Positions 35,657-44,043 of a stretch of DNA of 64,000 bases are shown one piece after another. Origin of the DNA: Gordonia effusa NBRC 100432 (GTDB lineage: Bacteria; Actinomycetota; Actinomycetes; Mycobacteriales; Mycobacteriaceae); assembly GCF_000241305.1 (NCBI RefSeq), contig NZ_BAEH01000039.1:1-64000 (forward strand), written 5' to 3'. The translations under genes were made by a program, and so were the position numbers. How positions within the stretch are numbered: position 1 is the stretch's first letter; each line of letters begins with the position of its first letter. The notes under the pieces were generated by a model that had not been told where the DNA came from, did no database searches, and saw nothing but the letters and a program-made list of their open reading frames with translations.

Positions 35657-36280
35657 CTACTCGTCGTCGATTCTGATCTGCCCGATCGTGGTGCCCGGCG
35701 GGAGTTCCGTCGCTCGCTTGCTGATCTGAGACATCAACGACCAGTTGACTGCAAAGTCGGTCAGTTCCAGGTTCTCAACCGATAGGTCCCCGCCCAGTAT
35801 CGGCGGAACCTTGTATCCAACACACTCGTTGTAACGCAGCTCGGAGTTGGTGGTCGATTCACGCCACTCATTGAAGAGCGATGCAAGCAAGTCGTCTTCT
35901 TTGTAGTTGGATAGTTCACCATCGTGGAAGTCCGAAAAAGTAGAAGGAACTTCAAACACATCTACGCCCGGCTCAACCATGTAGATCTTGCAGTGCTGTG
36001 GGATGTCCCCGAGGGTGGTCCCCCAAACTCTGCCAAGCCAGTCAAACGCAAACGGCAAGATCTTCCGCGCATAGTTGGGAAAGTCCTCACCTATCCATCC
36101 CGCAATTCGATTTGCCAATTGCGGAGTGCAAAACCGATAAAGGCCGAAGTCATATACCGTCCCGCCCATAATCCGAATAAGCTCGTCAGCATTTACCGCG
36201 GAGCCGGTTAGACGCGCATCTTCCACTTCCTCCCTCTGGCCCGCCGTCGGCGTGTAGGTCCGCTCAAACTTCTCGAACAC
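35657..36280 (-). CDS. GAD-like/DUF1851 (Tdi1-type) immunity protein
   Basis: 207 residues from a GTG at 36280 with AAGGG upstream. The C-terminal part CVGYKVPPILGGDLSVENLE, then FAVNWSLMSQI, is the DUF1851 (Tdi1 C-terminal) pattern of [CG]-x-G-[YF]-K-x-P-x-x-L-G-G; the N-terminal part (YRFCTPQLANRIAGWIGEDF, FDWLGRVWGTT) fits the GAD-like domain that precedes it. Tdi1 protects against a DNase effector in Agrobacterium. A good family match in an array behind a nuclease toxin, so an immunity role is well supported, though which toxin it blocks is unknown. Confidence 0.85.
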   Translation of the reverse strand: MFEKFERTYTPTAGQREEVEDARLTGSAVNADELIRIMGGTVYDFGLYRFCTPQLANRIAGWIGEDFPNYARKILPFAFDWLGRVWGTTLGDIPQHCKIYMVEPGVDVFEVPSTFSDFHDGELSNYKEDDLLASLFNEWRESTTNSELRYNECVGYKVPPILGGDLSVENLELTDFAVNWSLMSQISKRATELPPGTTIGQIRIDDE

Positions 36281-36407
36281 TTCGTTTGCCCTTCATTTGT
36301 GACGAAATACAAATATGGAAAACGCTCGACAGAAGATCGCTAGCATCTTGCATAACCAATCAGTTCGGTCCGCAGCAAATCTACGGACAATATCGGCAAC
36401 CAACTCA

Positions 36408-36902
36408 TCACCTAAGCAGTAGAGCACCCGCAATAAAGGTATCGACTGCGATTACTTCACTCTTCCAAACCAACGTCACAGCTTGCGGCGCTGCTTTCAC
36501 CAGCCCGGCAGTCTCATCGACCTCGCCCAGTAGAATATCGAATCTGCCATTCCGGCCTTGCACTACCAGCTGGTGAACCCCACCATCAACTTCAGAAGCC
36601 GCGACGACATCAACTACCTGTCCTAATACGGGTTCTATGGCGAGCTTCCGGGTTGTGAATAATTCAGGATTAGGATTTCCAATGATAATCTCCAGCCCCC
36701 CATCTACCCCTGATGACTTCCATAATGCGGTAAGCGGCTTCGCCCCCACAATAGAAAGGCACAATCCATGTTCCACTTCCACTGCGCCGTCTATTAGATA
36801 CGGTCCGTTCACCAGCTCACGGTCACGCGGGATGATCTCAAGAAGGCTGCCAAACTCCAACCCTATAACAGATTCGAAATATTTGGACAACAGGTCTTCC
36901 AT
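36408..36902 (-). CDS. immunity-array protein, unrecognised beta-rich
   Basis: 164 residues from the ATG at 36902 (MEDLLSKYFESVIGLEFGSL) with GAGG 6 bases upstream; the open frame continues upstream into the previous gene but without support. A beta-rich protein with regular strands (GLCLSIVGAKPLTALWKSSG, GQVVDVVAASEVDGG, HQLVVQGRNGRFDILLG). No family recognised. It lies 76 bases after the previous array gene. Confidence 0.68.
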   Translation of the reverse strand: MEDLLSKYFESVIGLEFGSLLEIIPRDRELVNGPYLIDGAVEVEHGLCLSIVGAKPLTALWKSSGVDGGLEIIIGNPNPELFTTRKLAIEPVLGQVVDVVAASEVDGGVHQLVVQGRNGRFDILLGEVDETAGLVKAAPQAVTLVWKSEVIAVDTFIAGALLLR

Positions 36903-36978
36903 CGACGCCTCAGCACTTTCCGAAGTAACAAGTCTTCCGATTGGGCTGAAGGTGGCACTCGAACTGTGGTGCGCCGGT

Positions 36979-37368
36979 TCAGCTTTCGAATTGGGCGACT
37001 TGCCGCAGCCCGCCCTGTCCGTCAGGCCACCACAAAGTCGGTACCGGATCGCTGAGCAGAAATAGCCCAACAGCATGCGAAGCTGCCAGCCGTAGGCTTA
37101 CTTCGCGGAAGTCGGCTGCCTCATCCCACCCTGCTGCAACATAAGCCAGTGCGGGATACGCCGACGAATAGTCGGCACCCTCGTCCCCATCCCCAGTCTC
37201 ACTATCGGGATAAGTGTCCATCATCGACGCGGTCCAGCTACCCAGCGCAGACCCCTCCTGAACTCCCGTTGGCTCGGTCTCATCCATCAAATCTTCGAAC
37301 CAGGCAATAAACTCTTCAGGATCTGTCGGAGCAACTGCGGGGTCAAATGCAGCTAAATCGTAGGACAA
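36979..37368 (-). CDS. immunity-array protein of the MSYDL-x-x-FDP type
   Basis: 129 residues from a TTG at 37368, preceded by AAAGG at 9 bases; the TTG at 37377 overlapping the upstream stop is the alternative. The start MSYDLAAFDPAVAPTDPEEF, then AWFEDL and later YPALAYVAAGWDEA and LYRL-like ends, resembles a widespread family of small proteins that begin MSYDLMVF and occur in toxin-immunity loci; I have no name for it. The C-terminal TLWWPDGQGG is also typical. Cytosolic; immunity role inferred. Confidence 0.72.
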   Translation of the reverse strand: MSYDLAAFDPAVAPTDPEEFIAWFEDLMDETEPTGVQEGSALGSWTASMMDTYPDSETGDGDEGADYSSAYPALAYVAAGWDEAADFREVSLRLAASHAVGLFLLSDPVPTLWWPDGQGGLRQVAQFES

Positions 37369-37373
37369 ATTTT

Positions 37374-38204
37374 TCAACCTTTCCCTGGTTTCGGCAGCCT
37401 ATTCTTAACAGTCAGCGGTTTAACCACCCGAGACTTGTCCCGTTCAGCATTCGCGGCCACCCTCGCGCGACGATCAGCCTCCGCCTTCTCAGCTTCCAAT
37501 CGCCGTTGACGAACCCGACCTTCGATCAACGCCACCAGTTCATCGCCCAATTCAGGACGATCAAACGTTGTCAAAATCATCGCGGCCCCATTCGCTGCCG
37601 CAAGCTGACTCTCATCGGATCCAACCAGTTTAGTCTCAAAGTATTTTCGGTATAGCGCGTAGCCTTCGTCAACCCTCCCCACGACGCAAGTAGCGAGCAG
37701 CCCAAACATTCCCGGAAAAGCCCACGGCGGCTCATCGTCCCGAAGCATTGCCTCTACTAATGCATCCAGAGTGGGCACCTCGTCACAAATACGCTGAAAA
37801 GCGGAATCCACGGCCAACGCATAGCGATGTGCGCGTTCCAAATCGGTAATTTGCCCCGATTCCTCATCTATAGCAATTTTCCAGCGATCCGGAGAGACCA
37901 CGAGGGCACCAAGACCGGCGATCCATACCTGACCGCTGCTATAAGCGTCCTCCCGAAACAACTCTCCGGCACGTGCAGAAATCAATGAAAGAATCGTATT
38001 CACTTCCGCAAAGACTGCGTCGGAGCGATCTTCAACGCCCAGGTCAACGTGAAGAGAGATGCGAACCTTGTAGCCTTCAGAGATATCAATTTCTAATCGC
38101 CCGTTCTCTATAGGTCTAAACTTAGAGACCTCGACCAACTGATCAGACAACTGAGCGGCGACTCGATTTTCAAACTCACGGATCAAAGATCGCCCTTTTT
38201 TCAC
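37374..38204 (-). CDS. first immunity-array gene, probable cognate immunity of the RHS toxin
   Basis: 276 residues from a GTG at 38204 with GAAGG upstream, 24 bases after the toxin stop, which makes it the first candidate for the cognate antidote. An N-terminal beta-rich part (GRLEIDISEGYKVRISLHVD) is followed by helices (FAEVNTILSLISARAGELF) and a highly charged tail (RQRRLEAEKAEADRRARVAA) ending in basic residues. No family recognised. The charged tail might mimic or screen nucleic acid, but that is speculation. Confidence 0.75.
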   Translation of the reverse strand: MKKGRSLIREFENRVAAQLSDQLVEVSKFRPIENGRLEIDISEGYKVRISLHVDLGVEDRSDAVFAEVNTILSLISARAGELFREDAYSSGQVWIAGLGALVVSPDRWKIAIDEESGQITDLERAHRYALAVDSAFQRICDEVPTLDALVEAMLRDDEPPWAFPGMFGLLATCVVGRVDEGYALYRKYFETKLVGSDESQLAAANGAAMILTTFDRPELGDELVALIEGRVRQRRLEAEKAEADRRARVAANAERDKSRVVKPLTVKNRLPKPGKG

Positions 38205-38228
38205 TGCCTTTCACCTTCTTTGCAGATC

Positions 38229-41200
38229 TTAGTATTTCATCATTATCGTGGAGAAATCGGAATGAGCTTGGCTCAGTTTGAAATTACTCCCCGGATCTAT
38301 TTTCGCGAGTTTCTCGGCCATAGTCTGCGCATTACCTCCGTGGAAAGTAATTGCTCCACCATTTTCAATATGTGGGAGGACAACTTTCTGATTCCTCGTA
38401 AATCTCGCGAATGGACCATTCTTGACTTCGACGATAGCCTTACTTCCCGTAATTTGGTTACGGACAACTAGGTCAGCCCTCATTCGTTTGCCAGCGCCCT
38501 TGATAGTAACTTCCTTACCAATGACCTCCCAGTTCCGCGAGGCAAGGTCACGAGTGGCTCTCGCTACGCCCTGCTCCCCCTTGAAGATGCTGGCTATCCC
38601 ACACATTTTCAAACCCAGCGGATCGATCCACGTGTACGGGTTGTGCACATATGCGGTAGCCGAAGCGGGGTTGGGAGCCACGCCCAGCGGATCGCTACTC
38701 GTGTAGCTACCCGTCTCGGGGTGGTAGTACCTGTGTCGGTTGTAGTGCAGTCCGGTTTCGGGATCGAACTGTTGTCCGGCGAATCTCAGAACCGTTGAGG
38801 CACCGGTCCATCGAGTCTGTCCCCAGACTGTGGAACTGGCCCGGCCGGCGATCTGCCCGGAGGCGGGGTCGATCAACTCGGTCGGCGCACCATTGAGGTC
38901 GGCGACAATCGCATAGAATTCGGCGTCAATCGACGCCTGCGAACTTGCGACCGATCCGACGGCGGACGGCTGCCCGGCGAGTCCGTCACTTGCACCTACA
39001 CCTGGGCTGTAATGCCGTGCGTGCTGCTCCAGCGGGTCGCCAGTGGCAGGGTGATACGTCCAGACCCACGCCGAAGCACCACCCGCACCGAGTCCGGCGC
39101 GGGGAGTGTGTGCCGTGTTGACCTGGATGGCGAGGTCATCGCCGTCCCAACCGAATACAACTGAATCCAGTAATCGCCCGTCGGCGGACGTATGCCGCTT
39201 GGAAACACGCCGGCCGAAAGCGTCGTACCCGTAGCGCCACCGCGTGCCATCAGGTGACAATACGGTGCGGATCTGGCCATTGGTGGTGTACTCGAAACGT
39301 GTCACCGACGGCTTACGCGACAACCTGGACGTCGTCTGCATGACCATCTGACCAGCAGCGTCGTAGGAGAAGCGTGATCGACCCGCGCGAGTCACATGCG
39401 TGCCGGCCGAACCCACACGATCCGACTGTTCAACGCGAGCGACGCCGGCGACCGGCGAGGAGGCCACCCCTTCTGAACTACTCGCGACGCCGTCGCTCGC
39501 CGCCAGCACGCCAGCCGGCGAGTACGCGTACCGCTCTTCCTGACGAGACTGATCAACTGATGACGATAAGACGCGCCCCGCTGAGTCGAGTCCGAACCGC
39601 TTGGTCCGTCCCGACGCCAGGTCCGTCAACGATTCGACGTAGGTGTCGGACCTATACGACCATCTGCGGCCTCCGACGACCCGCGCATCCGAGCTGCCGG
39701 AGCGAGGATCGCCAGCCGCACCGATCTGCAGAGAAGTCAGCCGGTTCCGAGAGTCGTATCCGAACCCGAGCCGCGACAAGGACCCGATGGCTCGCCCTGC
39801 TTCGCGGCCGATTTGATCATAAGAGAATCGCAAGCCGTCGATACCGGTCGCCCCGCCGACACCAGCATCCGGGCCAGCCGTAACGACCGAGCCGATCCGA
39901 CCGGATGGATCAAACTCGAACAGGGTCGACCACACGCCTCCGGCCGGGCCCAACCGTGATCCGTCCACCGTGCGGGTGACGCTCAATTCGTCGGGCGACC
40001 ACCGCCACGATACCGAGACATCATTCACGGTCTCGCCGACGATCAGACCCGAGCCATCGCGCTGGTATTCCACGCGCGCGTCATTGTTCACCGCCGAGAT
40101 GAGCTCGCCCGCCGCGTTGAATTCAAAATTCTTGACGTCGTCGTCCGCGCTGACACGTACTACCCTGCCAACGGCGTCATACTCGGTGACCGAACGACGA
40201 CCCAACGCATCGACACGAGATATGCCGCGACCTGCCGCGTCGTATTCGTACGACGTAACCGCGTCATTGAAATCGGATTCCGATCGGACGCGGCCGGCCT
40301 CATCCCGGTCGAACCGCCAGATCATTCCATCAGGATTAGTTACTGCGACGGGTTCACCCTGCGTCGAGTAGCTCGTGCGCAATTGCCCGCCGTCTGCCGC
40401 CACAGATACCAGGGGCAAATCCATTGGGCCGAACTCACTGGCCACCCGATGACCGGCCTCGTCGACCGCCGCCACCAGGTTGCCTTCGCCGTCATATTCA
40501 CCGGTTTGAGTCGTCCCGTCCGGATTCGTCTGCAGGGTCAGCAGGTGATCGGGATTCCAGACTTGAGTCGTGGTATTGCCCTCGGGATCAGTCGCTTCGA
40601 CGATATTGCCGAACGCGTCGTAGGCATATGTCCATACGCGCGCACCGGGTTCCACAACTAATGTCGGCCGTCCCGCGTCATCACACGTGACTTCGGTCGT
40701 TAGACCCGATGAATCCACAATTCGGGAGAGAACCGATCCAGAAGTCCTATATTCGAACTCACGAACCGTCCTGCGCCCACTGGGATCGATAATCGCCGTG
40801 ACATTTCCCGCGGCGTCCACCTCAAGCTCGGTCACGCGGCCCATCGCGTCGACCTGTCGAACCGGAACACCCAATCCTGCGAACAGTGTCGACGTACGCG
40901 CGCCATCAGGTTCGGTGGTCGCGGTAACAGCACCGAACTCGTCTCGTTCGATCAGAGTCTCGCCGCCAACTGGGTCGACTACCGACACAACCTCGTGATT
41001 CCGATGACTGTAGGTGGTCACTCCGCCAGCAGGATCAATGTGTTGCCACATATCTCCATCAGCAGTCGAGCGAAATACATGAACCCTCAACCGCCCCAGC
41101 ACTTCATCTACGACGGGGGCTTCCGGTACAACTCGTCCGACACTGATTGAGCCATCGCGAGCGTCAATATGGAATTCGATGCCAGCGGCGGACAGACCGT

Positions 41201-43226
41201 GCTCGCTGATAGCTGACGCCAGCGGCAACGAGGCGAGGCGATCGAGCCGCGTATTGATTCCAACGAGATCGACAGTGGAGTCGAGTTCGGTGACCGATTC
41301 GATCAATGCGAGCACATGACCGGCGGCTGGCGCACCTTCGTAGGTGTCCCGCAGATGCACGAACGCATTCGCATACACGCCACCCGTACCGGCTTGAACC
41401 GCGACGCGGCCCATGTCGTCATATCGGTGGCGATATGAATGCCCGTTCCGATCGGTCCAGCCGGTCAACCGGTGATCACCGTCGTATTCGTAGCGAAGCG
41501 CCTGCCCTGACCAATTGGTCACCGCAACGAGGTCATTTGAAGACGAGTAGTCGAATTGCCGAACGACGTCGGATTTACCGTCACTGCTAACCGTCAACTG
41601 AGTGACCAAACCAGTCACCTCGTCAGTGGCAACTTCGACCGTGGCACCACCGGAATGCCGCAGCTGCGTAATGTGTCCGCTCTGAGCGTCGTATTCGATG
41701 TCGATGCGATGCCCAGAGTGGTGCACTATCGCAGACACACCGATAACCAGTGACATGTCCAGCGCTCCACCAATACTGGACTCGCTGATAGGGCCACTGG
41801 ATTCCAGCGACGACCTTTCACCGAACAGAGCGAATTCATACGTGACGCCCGTTCGAACATCACGCATGCGGTAAGCGCCATCGACGAAAGACAACGGCAT
41901 GGTGCCGACCTCGGGCATCACCTCGTTTTCATCCGAGGGGTGCGCATACCGAAGGACCGCCGCATCAGCAGTGAGGACCGTGACTCCGTCGGCGTCGATC
42001 TCAACTCGAGCGTCGAGTGTCGAGCACCACGACGGGCCGAATAGGCGTCCCGCACGGAATGACGAGATATGTGACCGCTCGAGAATCAGTGGGAAGGCCG
42101 CGTCGATACGCAAATCGATTTCGGTATCGATCAACTCTCCCGACGCCGCGTCGACGGGCTCACCGCAGGAGAATACATTCTTAACGCCCTTGGCGAACTT
42201 GCTTTCGCTCGCCAGCTTCCCGAGCTTACCCACCTGGCCGAGCTTGCCGACCCCGGGAATCACCCCTACCGCGTCAATGGCGAACTGTCCCCACGACTTA
42301 TTTCCAGTGAGTACCAATGCCGCGCTGATCGCCAGACCAATTCCGGCCAGCGCGCCGCCGATGATTGTTCCCAAACCAGGGAACATCGCAAGAATGCCGC
42401 CGGCGAACAACAAGAGTTCCGATATCTTTCCCAGAATATCGGCGTGATCATCAATCCAATCGCCGATGCTCTTAAAGAACCCGCTCACACCCGACGGATT
42501 CTTCTCAAACGGAGTGTCGTGCTCCTTGTCGATGACGCCCTTCGCCGTCTTCGACGCCGTATCCATCGCGGTATGCACACCATCGGCCTGCGAAAGCAGA
42601 CCATTCCACGCGGTCATCATATTGTGGTAATGGGTCCACGCGGCGGCTAACTCAGCGCGTACCCGATTCGCGTGCGCCTCAGCAGCGGCAAATGTCGAAT
42701 CCGCCTGGGTCTCATTAGCCACCGCCGCGGGTAACCCCGGTGTCGCAGCGGCGGCTGTGACCGCAGCCTTGGCCTGCGTCAAATTTGCCGACGCCGACGC
42801 CTCTGCCCCCTCGGCAACCACCAACTCGGCTTCTAGCCGGTTGACGTTGTGCGCGGCGGTCTGAACCGCCTGATGCGATCCCGGCGCTTGGGCGCGAATC
42901 GACGTCATCAGCGTGTGCTCAGTGGTGAACACTCCACCGAACACCTTGATACCGGTGCCAACATTGCGATGCGCCGTCGCCACTTTGGTCAGCCAGTCAG
43001 GCAACCGGTCATCAAGTTTCGACCGGAACTTCTCAGCCTCATCGCCCTGAAAATCAGCAGTGTCTAACGACCGCAACAGCCGCGCTGCATTATCCGCGTG
43101 GTCGGCAAACTTGAGATACTTGTCCGCGCCGGCTACCACCGACGTGGGCGTGCCTCCCAACCACATCCGCGACGTATCCACCGGAGCCGTAAATGTCTCC
43201 AACGGAGGCAACAGCGCAGCAGGCAT
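38229..43226 (-). CDS. RHS/YD-repeat polymorphic toxin with PD-(D/E)xK nuclease tip, T7SS-type N-terminus
   Basis: 1665 residues, ATG at 43226 with AGGAGGG in place. Residues 1-~245 form a helical T7SS-secreted-toxin N-domain (WLGGTPTSVVAGADKYLKFA; long Ala-rich helices); ~265-315 is strongly hydrophobic and Gly-rich; CGEPVDAASGELIDTEID at ~355 opens DUF6531; YD repeats fill ~500-1480; the RHS core ends AGQQFDPETGLHYNRHRYY ... DPLGL at ~1539. The 126-residue tip has D1585 in MRADLVV and E1600-x-K1602 in IVEVKNGPF, then FTRNQK: a PD-(D/E)xK nuclease arrangement. The toxin tip is the swappable part. A WXG100 pair lies upstream and thirteen immunity-type genes downstream. Export by module B is inferred. 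Confidence 0.92.
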   Translation of the reverse strand: MPAALLPPLETFTAPVDTSRMWLGGTPTSVVAGADKYLKFADHADNAARLLRSLDTADFQGDEAEKFRSKLDDRLPDWLTKVATAHRNVGTGIKVFGGVFTTEHTLMTSIRAQAPGSHQAVQTAAHNVNRLEAELVVAEGAEASASANLTQAKAAVTAAAATPGLPAAVANETQADSTFAAAEAHANRVRAELAAAWTHYHNMMTAWNGLLSQADGVHTAMDTASKTAKGVIDKEHDTPFEKNPSGVSGFFKSIGDWIDDHADILGKISELLLFAGGILAMFPGLGTIIGGALAGIGLAISAALVLTGNKSWGQFAIDAVGVIPGVGKLGQVGKLGKLASESKFAKGVKNVFSCGEPVDAASGELIDTEIDLRIDAAFPLILERSHISSFRAGRLFGPSWCSTLDARVEIDADGVTVLTADAAVLRYAHPSDENEVMPEVGTMPLSFVDGAYRMRDVRTGVTYEFALFGERSSLESSGPISESSIGGALDMSLVIGVSAIVHHSGHRIDIEYDAQSGHITQLRHSGGATVEVATDEVTGLVTQLTVSSDGKSDVVRQFDYSSSNDLVAVTNWSGQALRYEYDGDHRLTGWTDRNGHSYRHRYDDMGRVAVQAGTGGVYANAFVHLRDTYEGAPAAGHVLALIESVTELDSTVDLVGINTRLDRLASLPLASAISEHGLSAAGIEFHIDARDGSISVGRVVPEAPVVDEVLGRLRVHVFRSTADGDMWQHIDPAGGVTTYSHRNHEVVSVVDPVGGETLIERDEFGAVTATTEPDGARTSTLFAGLGVPVRQVDAMGRVTELEVDAAGNVTAIIDPSGRRTVREFEYRTSGSVLSRIVDSSGLTTEVTCDDAGRPTLVVEPGARVWTYAYDAFGNIVEATDPEGNTTTQVWNPDHLLTLQTNPDGTTQTGEYDGEGNLVAAVDEAGHRVASEFGPMDLPLVSVAADGGQLRTSYSTQGEPVAVTNPDGMIWRFDRDEAGRVRSESDFNDAVTSYEYDAAGRGISRVDALGRRSVTEYDAVGRVVRVSADDDVKNFEFNAAGELISAVNNDARVEYQRDGSGLIVGETVNDVSVSWRWSPDELSVTRTVDGSRLGPAGGVWSTLFEFDPSGRIGSVVTAGPDAGVGGATGIDGLRFSYDQIGREAGRAIGSLSRLGFGYDSRNRLTSLQIGAAGDPRSGSSDARVVGGRRWSYRSDTYVESLTDLASGRTKRFGLDSAGRVLSSSVDQSRQEERYAYSPAGVLAASDGVASSSEGVASSPVAGVARVEQSDRVGSAGTHVTRAGRSRFSYDAAGQMVMQTTSRLSRKPSVTRFEYTTNGQIRTVLSPDGTRWRYGYDAFGRRVSKRHTSADGRLLDSVVFGWDGDDLAIQVNTAHTPRAGLGAGGASAWVWTYHPATGDPLEQHARHYSPGVGASDGLAGQPSAVGSVASSQASIDAEFYAIVADLNGAPTELIDPASGQIAGRASSTVWGQTRWTGASTVLRFAGQQFDPETGLHYNRHRYYHPETGSYTSSDPLGVAPNPASATAYVHNPYTWIDPLGLKMCGIASIFKGEQGVARATRDLASRNWEVIGKEVTIKGAGKRMRADLVVRNQITGSKAIVEVKNGPFARFTRNQKVVLPHIENGGAITFHGGNAQTMAEKLAKIDPGSNFKLSQAHSDFSTIMMKY

Positions 43227-43282
43227 TAACTTTCACCCTCCTGAAAGAACCAGCAACGAATCAGCCGAGACCATACCCGGAA

Positions 43283-43576
43283 TCAGCCGTGCAAAATGGT
43301 GTTATTAATACCCTTCTGCATTGACAACACCTGCTGTGAATTGTCACCTAGGGTCTGTCGAATCTGCGTCAGCACCTGAGTAATCGAATCGAATCCTCGG
43401 GAAACCTTCCCATGGATACCCGAGTAGGTCTCATGCTCGTCACCCGACCATGCCGAGGCCAACTTCGTTACATGCTCTTCGAGTTCGTCAACAGCCGACT
43501 GCAGGTTGGTGGCCGCTGTCTCCACACGTTCCTCAGCCTGCTGCGCCGCACCATGGTCATATGAGTAATCCGTCAT
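43283..43576 (-). CDS. WXG100-family protein next to the RHS toxin
   Basis: 97 residues from the ATG at 43576 (MTDYSYDHGAAQQAEERVET) with GGAG 8 bases upstream. The turn motif W-S-G appears at ~43-45 (SAWSGDEHETYSG), and the length fits EsxA-type proteins. It directly precedes the RHS toxin and follows another helical WXG100-like gene, so the pair probably forms the carrier complex for the toxin. Confidence 0.9.
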   Translation of the reverse strand: MTDYSYDHGAAQQAEERVETAATNLQSAVDELEEHVTKLASAWSGDEHETYSGIHGKVSRGFDSITQVLTQIRQTLGDNSQQVLSMQKGINNTILHG

Positions 43577-43620
43577 CACACGCTCCAATCAAAGAATAAA
43601 CGGGCCAAAAGAAGTCGGTC

Positions 43621-43959
43621 TTAGATGTTGGTGTTCTCGGCGTCGTGGAAGTTCATATGTGCTCCCGCCGAACGAACCGTATCGTTCTGGTCAGACTCAC
43701 CACGGGTGTAGTCCGACGAGACCTGCTCGGTCCGAGCACCCAGTTGACCCAGGGCCTTATTCACCTGGTCAGCCGCTGACTTCCACTGGTCCTTCAGACC
43801 CGACAACGCTTCCTTTGCGCCACCGTCGATCTTGCCCAGCAGATCCTCCATCGCCGACTCGAATTCAGATGAATTCGAAGTGAACTTTCCTACCGCATCC
43901 TGCAAATTCGAGGCATGCCCCTTGACTGCAGCATGCTCGACCGAAAAGAAACCAGCCAT
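43621..43959 (-). CDS. WXG100-like partner next to the RHS toxin
   Basis: 112 residues, ATG at 43959 behind GGAGGG. Helix-turn-helix with W59 in KDQWKSAADQ at the turn and a longer C-terminal tail (YTRGESDQNDTVRSAGAHMN). A Y-x3-D/E-like signal is visible at YTRGE. No signal peptide. First of the pair; a strong ribosome site suggests high expression. Confidence 0.88.
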   Translation of the reverse strand: MAGFFSVEHAAVKGHASNLQDAVGKFTSNSSEFESAMEDLLGKIDGGAKEALSGLKDQWKSAADQVNKALGQLGARTEQVSSDYTRGESDQNDTVRSAGAHMNFHDAENTNI

Positions 43960-44043
43960 GACAAACCCTCCAGTTACCTGAACTAACTACCTACGACGAA
44001 AGCCAACATTAGCGGTATCGGATCACCGCCGCAATAATTCAAA

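Noticed and set aside
29816-43959. integrated prophage or transposon as carrier of the immunity array
   Set aside because: No integrase, transposase, terminal inverted repeats or target duplication is seen at its borders.
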